A stretch of DNA of 64,000 nucleotides from Sphingobacterium sp. B16(2022) (lineage in GTDB: Bacteria > Bacteroidota > Bacteroidia > Sphingobacteriales > Sphingobacteriaceae). Location of the stretch: contig NZ_JAAUVN010000001.1 of NCBI RefSeq assembly GCF_012030425.1, positions 434,001 through 498,000 of the forward strand, in the 5' to 3' direction. Below, in pieces: positions 37,398 to 48,100 of the stretch. A program made the position numbers and the translations under genes. Within the stretch, counting starts at the first letter, position 1. Each line of letters opens with the position of its first letter. The notes beneath the pieces were generated by a model. That model ran no database searches. It saw only the letters and a program-made list of their open reading frames with translations, and was not told the DNA's origin.

Positions 37398-39116
37398 TTA
37401 GTAAATTTCAAGATAACCAGGAGAAATCGTTTTTCCATTAGTGACGATTGATAATCTGATCTTTCCTTTTGACATGCTGAGTGGGATTTGAAACATGATT
37501 TCATCATTGTTGGAAATTATCGGAATGATTGGAATATCCCCTAAAAAGAAATGTTGAGCATACTTGATCGCTCTGCCTTTCATAACGATGACTTCTCCTA
37601 CAGTTCCTTTAGAAGGAGAAAATGAATCAAAAGCAGGTGATAATACATTAAACTTTAAAGCATCACTTGTAAAGTACGTACTGCCATCGTATTGTTTGTA
37701 TCCGATTTTCCAACTTGTATTCCCATGAGCAATTGAAGGGATCTGAAATTGCAATTTGTCTTTTACAACAGGAAGTTCATAAATATAATCGCTGTTTTCT
37801 AATTTTAACGTATAATGATTGCCATCGATAAAATTTCCACTAATCGTAATATTGTCTCCTGGATAATAATCGGATTGGGTAGGGAGAGTCCAATGTAATT
37901 TTTTAATATTTACTTGTTGACTAGACTGTACGGAACCTATTGCATGTTTGAGGTTAACGTTATAGGTGGCTTCGGGAATCTCTCCGAGATAATATTCAGA
38001 ATAATCATGTGGACTGTTTGGTATGGTGTAACTGTTACCACGATCCGTAAAGATCAACGTGGGTCTTTCTAAGTTGTAATAGTACTTGGTGTAATCATCA
38101 AATCGCAATTTGATCAAAGTGTTCGGGTGCGCTTCTTTTGCTGTCAATTGAAAAAGATCTGCAGTTGGTCTGTTGATCGCTATCTGTTGTGGAAATATGA
38201 CAGAGTCTCGGCCATTTAAATACCCGATACGAAAGCTGCTACCTTTTAAATTACTTAAGGTACTTAAATTGACATTCGGACTGAAGGGAATCTGCAGTTC
38301 ACCTATGATCAAACGTAGGCTGCCGTCATAATTATTAACCTCATAAGAATTTACTCCCCCAAAAGCAACGGGTTCATATAAAAAATAATTTAATTTTGTG
38401 GGCGCGGTAATACGACCTAATGTGCGTAGATTGATGAGTGGTCTGCTGTAAAATTTTGTTGATTCATAACGATTAAGAGTTGCCTTAACAATTTTATTAT
38501 GTGTCCCTAATGTCGCAGGCATAACAAATGATAATTGCGTTTTTTCCTTATTTAATACAATAGGAATCTGACGTGCATTGAGATCAAGAATATCTATACT
38601 GTATTTGCTATCAACTTTTGAAAACTCACCTTTAATATGAACGGTATCGCCTGTAGCTTGTGCAAATGTACCCGACTGAATTATCTTTATGCCATCGACT
38701 TTAAAATAGTATTCACCTGATTTATAATAGGATTTGTCTGTTTTAAGATAAAAATGATAACTGAAGCTATTGCCCAATTCGGGTTTGGTATGTGGGATAT
38801 AGGTATATTGAAATGGGCCAATTTTTGGGGTATTGCCAAGACTTATGGTTGTTCCTGCAGTCTGTTGGTTTTCTTCTTTAATGATAAATCCATGATCTAT
38901 TATGGTTTCACTGTTTAAATTTTCGATTATACCGTTTAGTATGATCTTGTCATCACTAATTTCACTGACACCTTCGTTTACGATTTGAATAGATCTGGTA
39001 TCGAAAATGGTCGTTGTGTTTTCTTTTTTGCAGCTTGATGTTATGGATAGGATAATCGCCATAAAAAAAGGTGCGAACAAAAAAACGTATTTTTTTGTAT
39101 AAAATGCTGTTTTCAT
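37398..39116 (-). CDS. IPT/TIG-repeat lipoprotein, array member 2 (type B)
   Basis: A 572-residue lipoprotein with signal end ITSSC and type B opening KKENTTTIFDTRSIQIV. An Fn3-like domain (IIDHGFIIKEEN to YHFYLKTDKSYY) precedes TIG repeats with GYLNGRDSVIF, KEAHPNTLIKL, GNFIDGNHYTL and KGTVGEVIVMKGRAI. It lies 9 bp after member 1 and 22 bp before member 3, so these three genes form one operon. Its order relative to member 3 (B then A) is repeated by members 4 and 5. Confidence 0.88.
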   Translation of the reverse strand: MKTAFYTKKYVFLFAPFFMAIILSITSSCKKENTTTIFDTRSIQIVNEGVSEISDDKIILNGIIENLNSETIIDHGFIIKEENQQTAGTTISLGNTPKIGPFQYTYIPHTKPELGNSFSYHFYLKTDKSYYKSGEYYFKVDGIKIIQSGTFAQATGDTVHIKGEFSKVDSKYSIDILDLNARQIPIVLNKEKTQLSFVMPATLGTHNKIVKATLNRYESTKFYSRPLINLRTLGRITAPTKLNYFLYEPVAFGGVNSYEVNNYDGSLRLIIGELQIPFSPNVNLSTLSNLKGSSFRIGYLNGRDSVIFPQQIAINRPTADLFQLTAKEAHPNTLIKLRFDDYTKYYYNLERPTLIFTDRGNSYTIPNSPHDYSEYYLGEIPEATYNVNLKHAIGSVQSSQQVNIKKLHWTLPTQSDYYPGDNITISGNFIDGNHYTLKLENSDYIYELPVVKDKLQFQIPSIAHGNTSWKIGYKQYDGSTYFTSDALKFNVLSPAFDSFSPSKGTVGEVIVMKGRAIKYAQHFFLGDIPIIPIISNNDEIMFQIPLSMSKGKIRLSIVTNGKTISPGYLEIY

Positions 39117-39125
39117 AATCTTCGT

Positions 39126-40823
39126 TTAGGGATTAGTTACTTCAAATGCATCTGAAAGTTGTAACCAGCGTTCACCTATCCGGGCACTGATTTTGTATTT
39201 CCCGGGTTGTGTCATAAAGGGTAGACTGATTATTACTTCGTCATGCGAATTGCCAACTTGCGAAGCATGTACCCAGTTATCTCCAAAATAAATCATCGCA
39301 AATGCTATCGATTTACCTTTTAGCCTTATGTTTGTGCTGGTGTTTCCCTTAAGCGGAGAGAAACTAGTGAATGTAAATTGGTTAACTTCTATAGTGAGAT
39401 TGGTCTGAATTGCTGTACTTGAATTTTCATGAGCATCTGTATAACCAATTGTGAGATTGTGTTTGCCGCCTTTGAGCATAGGGATGGTAAAATTTAGTTT
39501 GCCTTCTTCAGCAGGTATGCCATAGTGACCATTGTTATCTAACATGATATTATAATGGTGTCCCTTAATAAAGTTGCCAAATACGGTGACCGTACTTCCC
39601 ATATCCTGACCGTTTTGAGTTAGATGGGTTGCTTTTAAGGTTTCTATTTTTAGTTTCTTTTGGGATATGAGATGGTAATTTTTGGATTTTATTTCCAATG
39701 GGTATTCACCATCAGGTAAGCTTCCTGGATAGATGGAATAAATACCTTGATTATCATATCCCATATGTACGGGGTGCGAACCTAATGAAAAGGCAACATC
39801 GCCAAATAATTGATCATGGCTTAATCCTAATACAAGCGCATTTCCAGAAGGATGAGCTCGTAGCGAAGGAAAGTATATTTTATTTATGTCGGGACGGAAA
39901 ATTTGTAATTTTTTAGGGAAAATTACTGTGTCCCGTCCATCATAATAGCCTAAACGGAATACATCACCATCGTCAGGACTTATGTAATCGCTGAGCATAA
40001 TGTAATCGCGATAAGGAACAAGTTTATTGCCAATAATAATGGAACTGTTGTAAGCGGGCCCTTCTTTTACAGTTAAATGTAGATAAGAGTAAGGAGAAAT
40101 ATTGTAATCATCTGGCGGATTGATACGGGTCAGATATTTTACTGAAGCGATATAAAACTGAGAAGGATAATTTGAGGTATCTTCTTTTTTAATTAGATAA
40201 ACAGAAGCTTCTTCTTTAAACCCATTGACGGGTAGCGTAAAGCTTAAATCGATACTGTTATTACTGATGTTGTAAGGAATCGGAGTAGGATGGTCACCAA
40301 TATATAAATCATATTTTATGGAGACATCTTTAAAATTTCCTTTCAGTTTTACAGTTTCACCAGAATAGCCGGTAATTGCTTGATTGGGATGAATACTGAA
40401 ATCTTGTGTAGTAGTGATATATAGGGGAACATAATTACCTTTTATTTCATCTTTATCAGTTTTAATATAGTAACGGTATCGTGATAAATTCGTTAGCTCA
40501 TTTAGAATATTATCTTCTAAGGCTAATGAAACTCGACCGGGAACAGCCTTTTCTGTTATTGGATAGGTTTTAGTTTTTTCTATTGACTGGTTGTCAATAT
40601 AGCTAATGTATAAGAATTCAAATCCATGTTCAATAACCTTATCTGTGTTAAGATGTAAGATATTGGCTGTCAAAATGGTTTTCTTATCTTCGGTGATTTC
40701 AATTCCTTGGGTTTCAATCCGGATAGGTTTGGTATCTTCCATGGGGATTGTTTCCACTTTGTTACAGGAAATTTGCATGATTAATATAAATAATAAACAT
40801 CGCAAAAGATGCTGTCTTTTCAT
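39126..40823 (-). CDS. IPT/TIG-repeat lipoprotein, array member 1 (divergent type B)
   Basis: A 565-residue lipoprotein with signal end IMQISC and opening NKVETIPMEDTKPIRIE. An Fn3-like domain (VIEHGFEFLYIS to YRYYIKTDKDE) and TIG repeats follow. GYYDGRDTVIF, LRAHPSGNALV, GNFIKGHHYNI and the last TIG KGNTSTNIRLKGKSI match the array signatures, with more divergence than the other type B members. It is the first gene of the array, with a -7 box just upstream. No SusC/SusD or protease gene accompanies the array, so its role remains open. Confidence 0.88.
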   Translation of the reverse strand: MKRQHLLRCLLFILIMQISCNKVETIPMEDTKPIRIETQGIEITEDKKTILTANILHLNTDKVIEHGFEFLYISYIDNQSIEKTKTYPITEKAVPGRVSLALEDNILNELTNLSRYRYYIKTDKDEIKGNYVPLYITTTQDFSIHPNQAITGYSGETVKLKGNFKDVSIKYDLYIGDHPTPIPYNISNNSIDLSFTLPVNGFKEEASVYLIKKEDTSNYPSQFYIASVKYLTRINPPDDYNISPYSYLHLTVKEGPAYNSSIIIGNKLVPYRDYIMLSDYISPDDGDVFRLGYYDGRDTVIFPKKLQIFRPDINKIYFPSLRAHPSGNALVLGLSHDQLFGDVAFSLGSHPVHMGYDNQGIYSIYPGSLPDGEYPLEIKSKNYHLISQKKLKIETLKATHLTQNGQDMGSTVTVFGNFIKGHHYNIMLDNNGHYGIPAEEGKLNFTIPMLKGGKHNLTIGYTDAHENSSTAIQTNLTIEVNQFTFTSFSPLKGNTSTNIRLKGKSIAFAMIYFGDNWVHASQVGNSHDEVIISLPFMTQPGKYKISARIGERWLQLSDAFEVTNP

Positions 40824-40851
40824 AAGTATAATTAAGATGGCTATTAGATCG

Positions 40852-40859
40852 CAAAGATA
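40852..40859 (-). promoter_or_regulatory. -7 box upstream of the TIG lipoprotein array
   Basis: On the minus strand this reads TATCTTTG, matching TAnnTTTG, about 30 bp before the ATG of array member 1. The expected -33 region has only TTT/TTC rather than TTG. It is the only such box in the upstream spacer. Confidence 0.5.
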
Positions 40860-41093
40860 TGAAAAATCCCATATTAGCGAAATAATTATACTGTTGAAAA
40901 ATAATTAATTGGCACAAATTTAAATAGTATATTAAAAAAGGGGATTTTAAATGTTCCTAATTGATTGCATTTTTTTGCTTATTATTAGTGAAATCTAAAT
41001 TTACGTCAGTGTAAATTATCAAAACATTGCATGGTATAAAAAATAATCCATTTTGATCTTCTTAATGGATTTCATGCTAATTGGAGAGTTCTT

Positions 41094-41400
41094 TAAAGTC
41101 AAAAGGGCCTAATTTTCATTAGACCCTTTATCTTGACGTTTTGGTGTATAGTAATTTTTTTTATGTTTCTTATCGTTTCCTCTTTTTTGTTTCGTCATCC
41201 AAAAGTTTTGGGTGCATTTGGATTTTCTACTGTACTACGTCGATTTATTTGCTGCTTTATAAAAAGCAGGTTTGCTATAGTTTTCAATAATAAAACAACT
41301 GTCCCATAAAAAGGTTCATGACAAAAAATATTTTTAAACTTTTTTTTTAGGATAATCTAGCCATTTACATTTTGAAATGACAGAGGATTCATGCGTCTTT
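41094..41400 (+). repeat. R1 repeat, copy 2
   Basis: Shares about 200 bp with copy 1 (10193) and about 300 bp with copy 3 (53634). The left arm reads TTGACGT (41133) and GTATAGTA (41146); the right arm TACTGTAC (41228) and ACGTCGA (41237). Both departures from copy 1 leave U-G pairs in plus-strand RNA, whereas the minus strand would have C-A mismatches. A perfect small hairpin CTGCTTT / AAAGCAG follows. The preceding spacer (40824-41093) shows nothing but the -7 box of the TIG array. Confidence 0.7.
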
Positions 41401-41484
41401 AAATTAGCTGAGATCTATCTTTTATGTACCTTAGCTTAGAAATCAAGATAAAGGTTTAATTTAAAAAATGATATTGTCTAAACA

Positions 41485-42642
41485 TCAATCCTCCCTAATA
41501 ATTGCACGAATTCTATCTACATCAAGTTTTCCTCCGTTTTTATAGTAAACGATCTTACCATGTCGATTCAATAACAAAAGTGTTGGAACGCTGCTGATAC
41601 CTAGTGAATCGCTCAACAAACTACCTCTATCCAAACTATGTATCCAGTCCATCTTATGTTCCTTTACACTATTGATAAAACTAGTGGAATCTCTATCAAT
41701 CGAAATGCTAACTATCTTCAATACATCTGTGGAGAATTGCTTACGCAGCTCCGTGATATCTGGTATCTGTTGTAAACAAGGTCCACACCAACTTGCCCAA
41801 AAATCTAACAAAACAAAATTTTCTTTCGAGTTTTTAAGTTTAATTGCCCCGCGATTGATATCTTTAAAGTGAATATCTGGTAAAATTTCATTCTCTTTTA
41901 GACGTGTAGGTGATATTTTTTGCTGTAACTGAGCGGCGATTTTTTTCCCTTCCTTCGTATTTCTAAATTCATCCGGAAATGTATTATTGTAATACGCTAA
42001 TAAGTTACTGTAATATTCTGAATCATTTTCTACTAAACTAGCTAATCCAAGTACTTGATCTTTGAAATAGTAAAAAGAAAAAAAGTCATTGGCATATGGT
42101 GTTAGGTAGTCCAGTGATTTAGTGTTGATGACTTTCACGGTATTAGCAAGTTCGTATTTAATAGAATCATTCGTGCGAAGCTCACTACCATGCTTTGTAA
42201 ACAGATTATTCAGTTTTATCAATTCTATTTCTTGCTCTCTTTTAAGATTACGATAAATCTCATTTGAAGCCGTATCATAAATAGCAGTTATATGGGTATT
42301 ACCTTCAGAATAAAATGGCGTTTCTTTCCTCTTTGGATCATAAAAAAGATTCAAAATACTGAGATTACTATCTATGAAATAGTTTTTATCATATTTACGA
42401 TCATAAGTGACATTTAATGTAGGGTAGCGTGTATAGACAGGTTTATCAATGTTAATACTAGAATCTGCTTGGTCTAGTTCAAGTACGTCTAATACAATAC
42501 CGTCATCAAAATGCACTATTAATTTCTCTTTGTCAATACCTCTGAGATTTATTCTGACTTTAACATGGTCTTGTCCATACACAATAGCAGAAAATGTCAT
42601 TAATATCGTTAAAACAATTAAGCAATGTAATCTCATAACCAT
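41485..42642 (-). CDS. TlpA/ResA-like thiol-disulfide oxidoreductase with helical N-terminal region
   Basis: A 385-residue exported protein with a signal peptide (residues 1-23, ending VYGQ). The N-terminal half is a DUF4369-like or unassigned beta domain (about 25-110), then a helical linker. The C-terminal thioredoxin domain (about 240-383) has NFVLLDFWASWCGPCLQQ with the redox pair Cys286/Cys289 and the cis-proline segment GISSVPTLLLL. These periplasmic proteins reduce or shuffle disulfides. It stands alone on the minus strand, with the R1 repeat directly downstream. Confidence 0.9.
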   Translation of the reverse strand: MVMRLHCLIVLTILMTFSAIVYGQDHVKVRINLRGIDKEKLIVHFDDGIVLDVLELDQADSSINIDKPVYTRYPTLNVTYDRKYDKNYFIDSNLSILNLFYDPKRKETPFYSEGNTHITAIYDTASNEIYRNLKREQEIELIKLNNLFTKHGSELRTNDSIKYELANTVKVINTKSLDYLTPYANDFFSFYYFKDQVLGLASLVENDSEYYSNLLAYYNNTFPDEFRNTKEGKKIAAQLQQKISPTRLKENEILPDIHFKDINRGAIKLKNSKENFVLLDFWASWCGPCLQQIPDITELRKQFSTDVLKIVSISIDRDSTSFINSVKEHKMDWIHSLDRGSLLSDSLGISSVPTLLLLNRHGKIVYYKNGGKLDVDRIRAIIRED

Positions 42643-43190
42643 ATTTATTAATGATTTAAAAATATTTAAATAGAATAATGGGAAAGGTAAAAAACAGATT
42701 ATACCTTACTTAAATACTAACTTCATTTTAAGAAGAAAGAAATATAATCTTAGCTGATCACTTTGTAATTATCTTCAATATAGGAATTTTTATGAATTTT
42801 TCAAAAGATGTAAATACTTATAATAATACAGCTTATACAAGTACTCACATGATTTCGCTGAAGAATTATGGGGAAAATCAAAATGATATGAAAAAAGCCC
42901 CAGATAGTTTACTATCTGGGGCAATTCATCAAGCCAAGCCCGAATTGATGATTTAATCGAATCCTAATATACAAAATTAATTTCCATTTTTGAAAACGCT
43001 CTTGTAAACAATTCTATTCGGAAAGTGTCCTATTAGATTATTTACTGAAGCGGTGGTATGTTTCTCTATTGCGGGAGAGAGAAGACTCTACTTGAATCTC
43101 CTGTTTCATGTTTTTTGCGGTATATTTTATAACTTTTATGTATATATTTGAGTTTTAAAACAGCTACCGAACCTGAAAATAGATTTATGA
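42643..43190. other. Spacer with R2 repeat, between divergent genes
   Basis: No gene. It holds R2 copy 2 (42891-43007) and, at 43143-43150, TATATTTG, a -7 box 40 bp before the sigma gene; the nearest TTG is 25 bp upstream of it, longer than ideal. The rest shows nothing recognisable. Confidence 0.5.
42891..43007 (+). repeat. R2 repeat, copy 2 with perfect hairpin
   Basis: GCCCCAGATAG and CTATCTGGGGC (42897-42922) form an 11-bp perfect stem with a 4-nt loop; a second inverted repeat TCATCAA / TTGATGA follows. On the minus strand the first stem is followed by a T-run and would be a strong terminator. It is related throughout to 35472-35590. Confidence 0.65.
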
Positions 43191-43778
43191 ATGAAATATA
43201 CAAGCGAAAAAGAATTGCTTGAAGACTTCTCTGAAGGAAAAGAAGAAGCATGTGCGTATATATACCATCGCTATTTTGCTCGTATCTGTTTGTTTGCATC
43301 AAGTTTTGTTTATGAGTCTAAAGAATCGGAAGATATAGCAGAGGAAAGTTTTATCCGACTATGGCAAAGTAAACGCAATTATGAAAGTATGCAGCATCTC
43401 AAAGCCGCCTTATATCAAACTGCACGTCGTTTGGGACTAAATTATCAAGCTTCTCGGCAAAGAAGATTTAATCGGGTGGATACTTATATCCGTCTTCAGG
43501 ATCAAAATCAATCGAATCAACTTCAGGAAATCGTGTATACAGAAACGATGGCAGAGCTGTATCATGCTCTTAATAAACTTCCTCCTAAAGCACGTGAGAT
43601 CGTGGAGCTTACGTATTTAGAAGGTCATAGCAATCAGGAAGTGGCCGACTTGTTAAATATTAACATTCAAACTGTAAAGAATCAGAAACTGCGCGCCTTA
43701 AGCTTATTGCGAAAGCTGTTAAGCCGCGATTCTTTTCATTACCTGATGTCCATCGTATTCTTTTCTTCAAAAATTTAA
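43191..43778 (+). CDS. FecI-type extracytoplasmic-function sigma factor
   Basis: A 195-residue sigma factor. Region 2 covers about 20-90 (YIYHRYFARICLFASSFVYE, SEDIAEESFIRLWQSKR, LKAALYQTARRLGLNY) and region 4 about 120-175 (LPPKAREIVELTYLEG, SNQEVADLLNINIQTVKNQK). The FecR gene follows at 43845 and the SusC at 45112 has an STN domain, so this controls the second Sus-like operon in the same manner as the sigma gene at 18818. A TATATTTG box lies 40 bp upstream. Confidence 0.94.
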   Translation: MKYTSEKELLEDFSEGKEEACAYIYHRYFARICLFASSFVYESKESEDIAEESFIRLWQSKRNYESMQHLKAALYQTARRLGLNYQASRQRRFNRVDTYIRLQDQNQSNQLQEIVYTETMAELYHALNKLPPKAREIVELTYLEGHSNQEVADLLNINIQTVKNQKLRALSLLRKLLSRDSFHYLMSIVFFSSKI

Positions 43779-43844
43779 TTTTTTTTTATTCTTCTTTAGT
43801 ACTTTTTTAATTCGGTGCGGTATCTATTATTGAAAAGAGATATT

Positions 43845-45014
43845 ATGAACCTAACAGAAGAAGAATTATTGATTCGTATTAGCGCCCTCATTGTTCAAGA
43901 AATGAAGGGTGAACAGCACGCTGAAGACCGTTTGCTTTTAAAAAAATGGTTGAGTGAGTCTCCAGAGAATCAAGCGGTTTACAAACGTTGCTTTGATCAG
44001 ATAATGCAAAAAAAGGCTTTTGAAAGTTTACAGGAATTTGAGAAAAATAGAGATTTTGAGAAAGTAAGATCAAAACTATTTGTAAGGCCTGTTCCTCAAA
44101 AAGCTTTTCAATTTAAACGTCTGCTACCGTATGTTGCCGCAGCATGTTTGCTTATTGCTTTTGGATCAGTTTGGTACTATAACCAGATTGGCTTAAAAAT
44201 TCCTGCTGAAAACCAACTGTCACAGACAGATAGACTTCCTGCTAAAAACCGAGCTACAGTAACTTTTTCTGATGGACGCCAATTTCAGCTCAATGAGCGT
44301 GAAAGTGAAGTCTTTATCAGTAATAAAGGAGTTCATTATGATGATGGGGGGGAAGTGGCAGAGACACAAGCAGCTCAATTTGCCACAATAGAAACTCCTC
44401 GAGGAGGTATTTATGATGTTATTTTACCTGATGGTACACGTGTCAAATTAAATGCGGCAACGACACTTCGTTATCCTACCGTATTTGCAACGGATAAACG
44501 TGAGGTCAATGTGCATGGCGAAGCCTATTTTGAGGTTGCCAAGCGTAAAAATCAACCCTTTATCGTTGAAACTGCAAATCAGCAAGTTTCTGTCCTTGGT
44601 ACTCATTTTAATGTGAATACCTATGGTAACAAGAGTGATATGAGAACAACACTGCTGGAGGGTAAAGTACAAGTAAAAGAATTAACTAGTGGAAAGCATA
44701 TTGTTCTATTGCCAGGTTACCAGTCGCTTGTAAATAAAGGTAAGCTAACCAGCCGTGCTGTTGATGTGGATCAGGAACTGGCTTGGGTAGACGGCCGATT
44801 TAATTTTGACGGAAAGTCTCTCTTTGAAGTCATGGACGATTTGTCACGGTGGTATAATGTGGATGTCGAGTACAGGGGCGAGATGCCTGATGTCGAGTTT
44901 TTCGGTGGAACGTATCGCACCAGTAAACTGAGTACCATATTAAAGATCTTAAAAGACCAGAATTTACATTACCATTTTACAGCAAATGGAAAATTAATCA
45001 TAGAAAAGAACTGA
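43845..45014 (+). CDS. FecR-type anti-sigma factor
   Basis: A 389-residue protein from the ATG at 43845 (MNLTEEELLIRISAL); an upstream GTG at 43815 would add ten residues. The cytoplasmic part spans about 1-85, the membrane helix about 95-113 (LLPYVAAACLLIAFGSVWYY), the FecR domain about 180-290 (TPRGGIYDVILPDGTRVKLN; VHGEAYFEVAKRKNQPFIVE; VSVLGTHFNVNTY) and the C-terminal DUF4974 domain about 315-388 (FNFDGKSLFEVMDDLSRWYN). It regulates the sigma factor upstream and takes its signal from the SusC STN domain. Confidence 0.93.
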   Translation: MNLTEEELLIRISALIVQEMKGEQHAEDRLLLKKWLSESPENQAVYKRCFDQIMQKKAFESLQEFEKNRDFEKVRSKLFVRPVPQKAFQFKRLLPYVAAACLLIAFGSVWYYNQIGLKIPAENQLSQTDRLPAKNRATVTFSDGRQFQLNERESEVFISNKGVHYDDGGEVAETQAAQFATIETPRGGIYDVILPDGTRVKLNAATTLRYPTVFATDKREVNVHGEAYFEVAKRKNQPFIVETANQQVSVLGTHFNVNTYGNKSDMRTTLLEGKVQVKELTSGKHIVLLPGYQSLVNKGKLTSRAVDVDQELAWVDGRFNFDGKSLFEVMDDLSRWYNVDVEYRGEMPDVEFFGGTYRTSKLSTILKILKDQNLHYHFTANGKLIIEKN

Positions 45015-45111
45015 TTTTAAAAAGAAAGGAGGACTATTAGAAACAACTTAACACGAAAGCCTATATGAATTTTATTGGACCTAGTCCGACAAACTAACCT
45101 AAACATTATTA

Positions 45112-48100
45112 ATGAAAATAAATTCTTACTCTTTAAAAGTGACAAAGCCATTGTCATTGTTTGTTGTGCTTCTATTTTTCATCTGTCAAAATTTGAATGC
45201 GCAAACCATTACCTATTCGGGTCGCGATGTGGCACTTACAGAAGTATTGCAGGCGATCAAGAAACAGACTAATTATGAGTTCATGGGTGCCAAAAAATTA
45301 CTTGATAGGGCAAAGCCGATAACCTTGAAAGTCGAAAAGGTGACACTTAAGGTTTTTCTTGATCAGATTTTAAAGGATCAGGATATGAGCTATACGATTG
45401 ATTCAAAAACAATATTCTTGGAACAACTATCGCATACTACCAATCAAAAAACTGCTCCGGCGGTTAAAAAACCTTCACAGCGAGAGATCAAAGTTACCGT
45501 AAGGGGTAAGGATCAAAATCCCTTAAACGGAGTAACGGTGCTTTACAATGGGAAACCAGTCACGATTTCAGATCAAAATGGACAATTTTTTCTGGGGGAA
45601 GCAAAGGGTACGCTGACCATGAGTATGGTGGGATATCGGACTTATTTATTGCAGTTATTGGATGATAAATTTGACTATTCTATTCGCATGGAGGAGGAGC
45701 CTAATGCACTTGAGCAAGTGGTCGTAACGGGGTATCAGGTCATCAAAAAAGATTCTTACACAGGTACTGCGGTTACCAAAAGCGGAGAAGAATTAAGACA
45801 GGTGAATCCTCAGAATGTGCTCCAAGCGATGCAAGTGTTCGATCCATCATTCAAGTTACTGGACAATAATTTAGCAGGATCTAATCCCAATGCGCTTCCC
45901 AATATCAATGTCAGAGGATCTTCTTCCTTGCCTTCTGGAAATAATGAGGTACTGCGACGTGATAATATTACGACCTCGATCAATATGCCTGCCTTTATTA
46001 TGGATGGTTTTGAAGTTAGTGTTCAAAAAGTTTTGGATCTGGATATGACCCGTATTGAGAGTGTAACCATTTTAAAAGACGCTGCAGCAACAGCGATCTA
46101 TGGATCACGTGCTGCAAATGGGGTAATGGTGATCACGACAAAAGCACCTAAAGATGGAAAGTTACAGCTGACTTATACGCATGAAAGCAATGTCAATGTT
46201 CCTGATCTGACCGGATATAAAGTCTTGAATGCGCCAGATAAATTAGCTTACGAAAAATTGGCAGGGCTCTATGATAGTGATTTACAACGACAGTCGCAAG
46301 ATGTTCTTGATCAATTATATTATAGCAAATTAGCAAATGTATTGGGCGGAGTAGACACGTACTGGCTCTCTCAGCCTGTGCGAACTGCTGTTGGGCAAAA
46401 GCATGGACTTTACATCCAGGGAGGTGCAGAAACATTCAGATATGGCGTGGACCTTCGTTACCAGACACGACCTGGAGTCATGAAAGGGTCCGGTAGAAAC
46501 CAATATTCAGGAGGTTTGAATTTCAGCTACAATCTTCGTGATAAAGTTCGCTTCCAAAATGAATTATCAGTGACCATCGTGAATGGTACGGAATCTCCAT
46601 ATGGTAATTTTTCAGATTATGTGCTGATGAACCCCTATTATCGGATGAAAGACGATAACGGTAATATTCTTCAGGAAATTGATGTTTGGACCAGGGTCGC
46701 CAACTCAGGGTCAAGCCAAAGGGAGCATGTATTGAACCCACTTTATAATGCTACTTTAAGTAGCTTCAACAAATTAGGCTATACCGAACTATTAGATAAT
46801 CTATCTGCAGATCTAGATCTAGGCAATGGTTTGCGATTGCGTGGACAAGTAAGCTTACTGAAGAGACTAAACAATAATGACAACTTCCGTTCGCCTTTGG
46901 CCAATGATTTTTTTTATTATCCGACAAGTCAAACAGATTTAAAAGGTAGTTATACCAGTTATACGAATAATGAACTGTACTGGGATGCCAATGTGCGGGC
47001 GAACTGGATGCGGACAATCGAAAAACATAATTTCAATATTGTAGCGGGAACAAATATAAGAACGGAAAGTTATGATGAGCGTTCTTTTACAGCTGTAGGT
47101 TTTCCTAATGATCGTTTTACAAGTGTCGGTTTTGCAAAGGGGTATGCTGAAAATGCAAGTCCACAAAGCAGCTTAAGCGCTTCCAGGTTATTTGGTGCAT
47201 TCTTGAGTTCAAACTATTCATTTGACAGTAGGTATCTTTTTGATGCCACCTTGCGGATCGATGGTTCATCTAAATTTGGAGCTAACAGGCGTTCTGCTCC
47301 ATTTTGGTCAACGGGTATCGGCTGGAATATACATAAGGAATCCTGGTTCGATAATGAATCTATTAGCCAGTTACGTGTGCGGACAACGATCGGTCTGACA
47401 GGTTCTGTGCAGTTTGATCCCTACATGGCAAGAACTACTTACAATTATGATAAAAGTAACTGGTATTCATCGGGGTTAGGTAGTACAGTCCGGAATTATG
47501 GCAATGAGAATCTGACCTGGCAAAAGACCCAAAATACAGATGTTGGGATTGACTTAGGTTTCTGGAACGACCGCTTGACATTTTCTCCAAGATATTATCA
47601 TAAGATAACACGGGATATTTTGGCGGACATCAACTTAGCACCTTCCACCGGATTTACATCCTATAAAGAAAATCTGGGTGATATGGAAAATAAAGGTTTT
47701 GAGCTTAATGCAAACTGGATACCTATCCGCAACGAAAACTGGACGCTTAGTTTGCTGGCTAATTTAGTTCGGAACGAAAATAAGATCATCCGGATTTCCA
47801 ATGCACTGAAAAGTTATAACGATAGGGTGGATGAGTCACAGCAGGGAAGTGATCTGATGGCTGTGCCTTTGCTGAGATACAAGGAAGGACAATCGTTAGA
47901 TGCCATTTATGCCGTGCCATCGCTTGGTATCGACCCTGAAAATGGAAAGGAAGTTTTCATTAAAAAAGATGGATCGTTGACCTATGACTGGGATGCGAAG
48001 GATATCGATGTAGTGGCTGTGGCCACTCCTAAAATAGAAGGTTTTTTCGGAGGAACGCTGCGTTATAAGCAATTTATGATGGTGGCTTATTTTCAAACAC

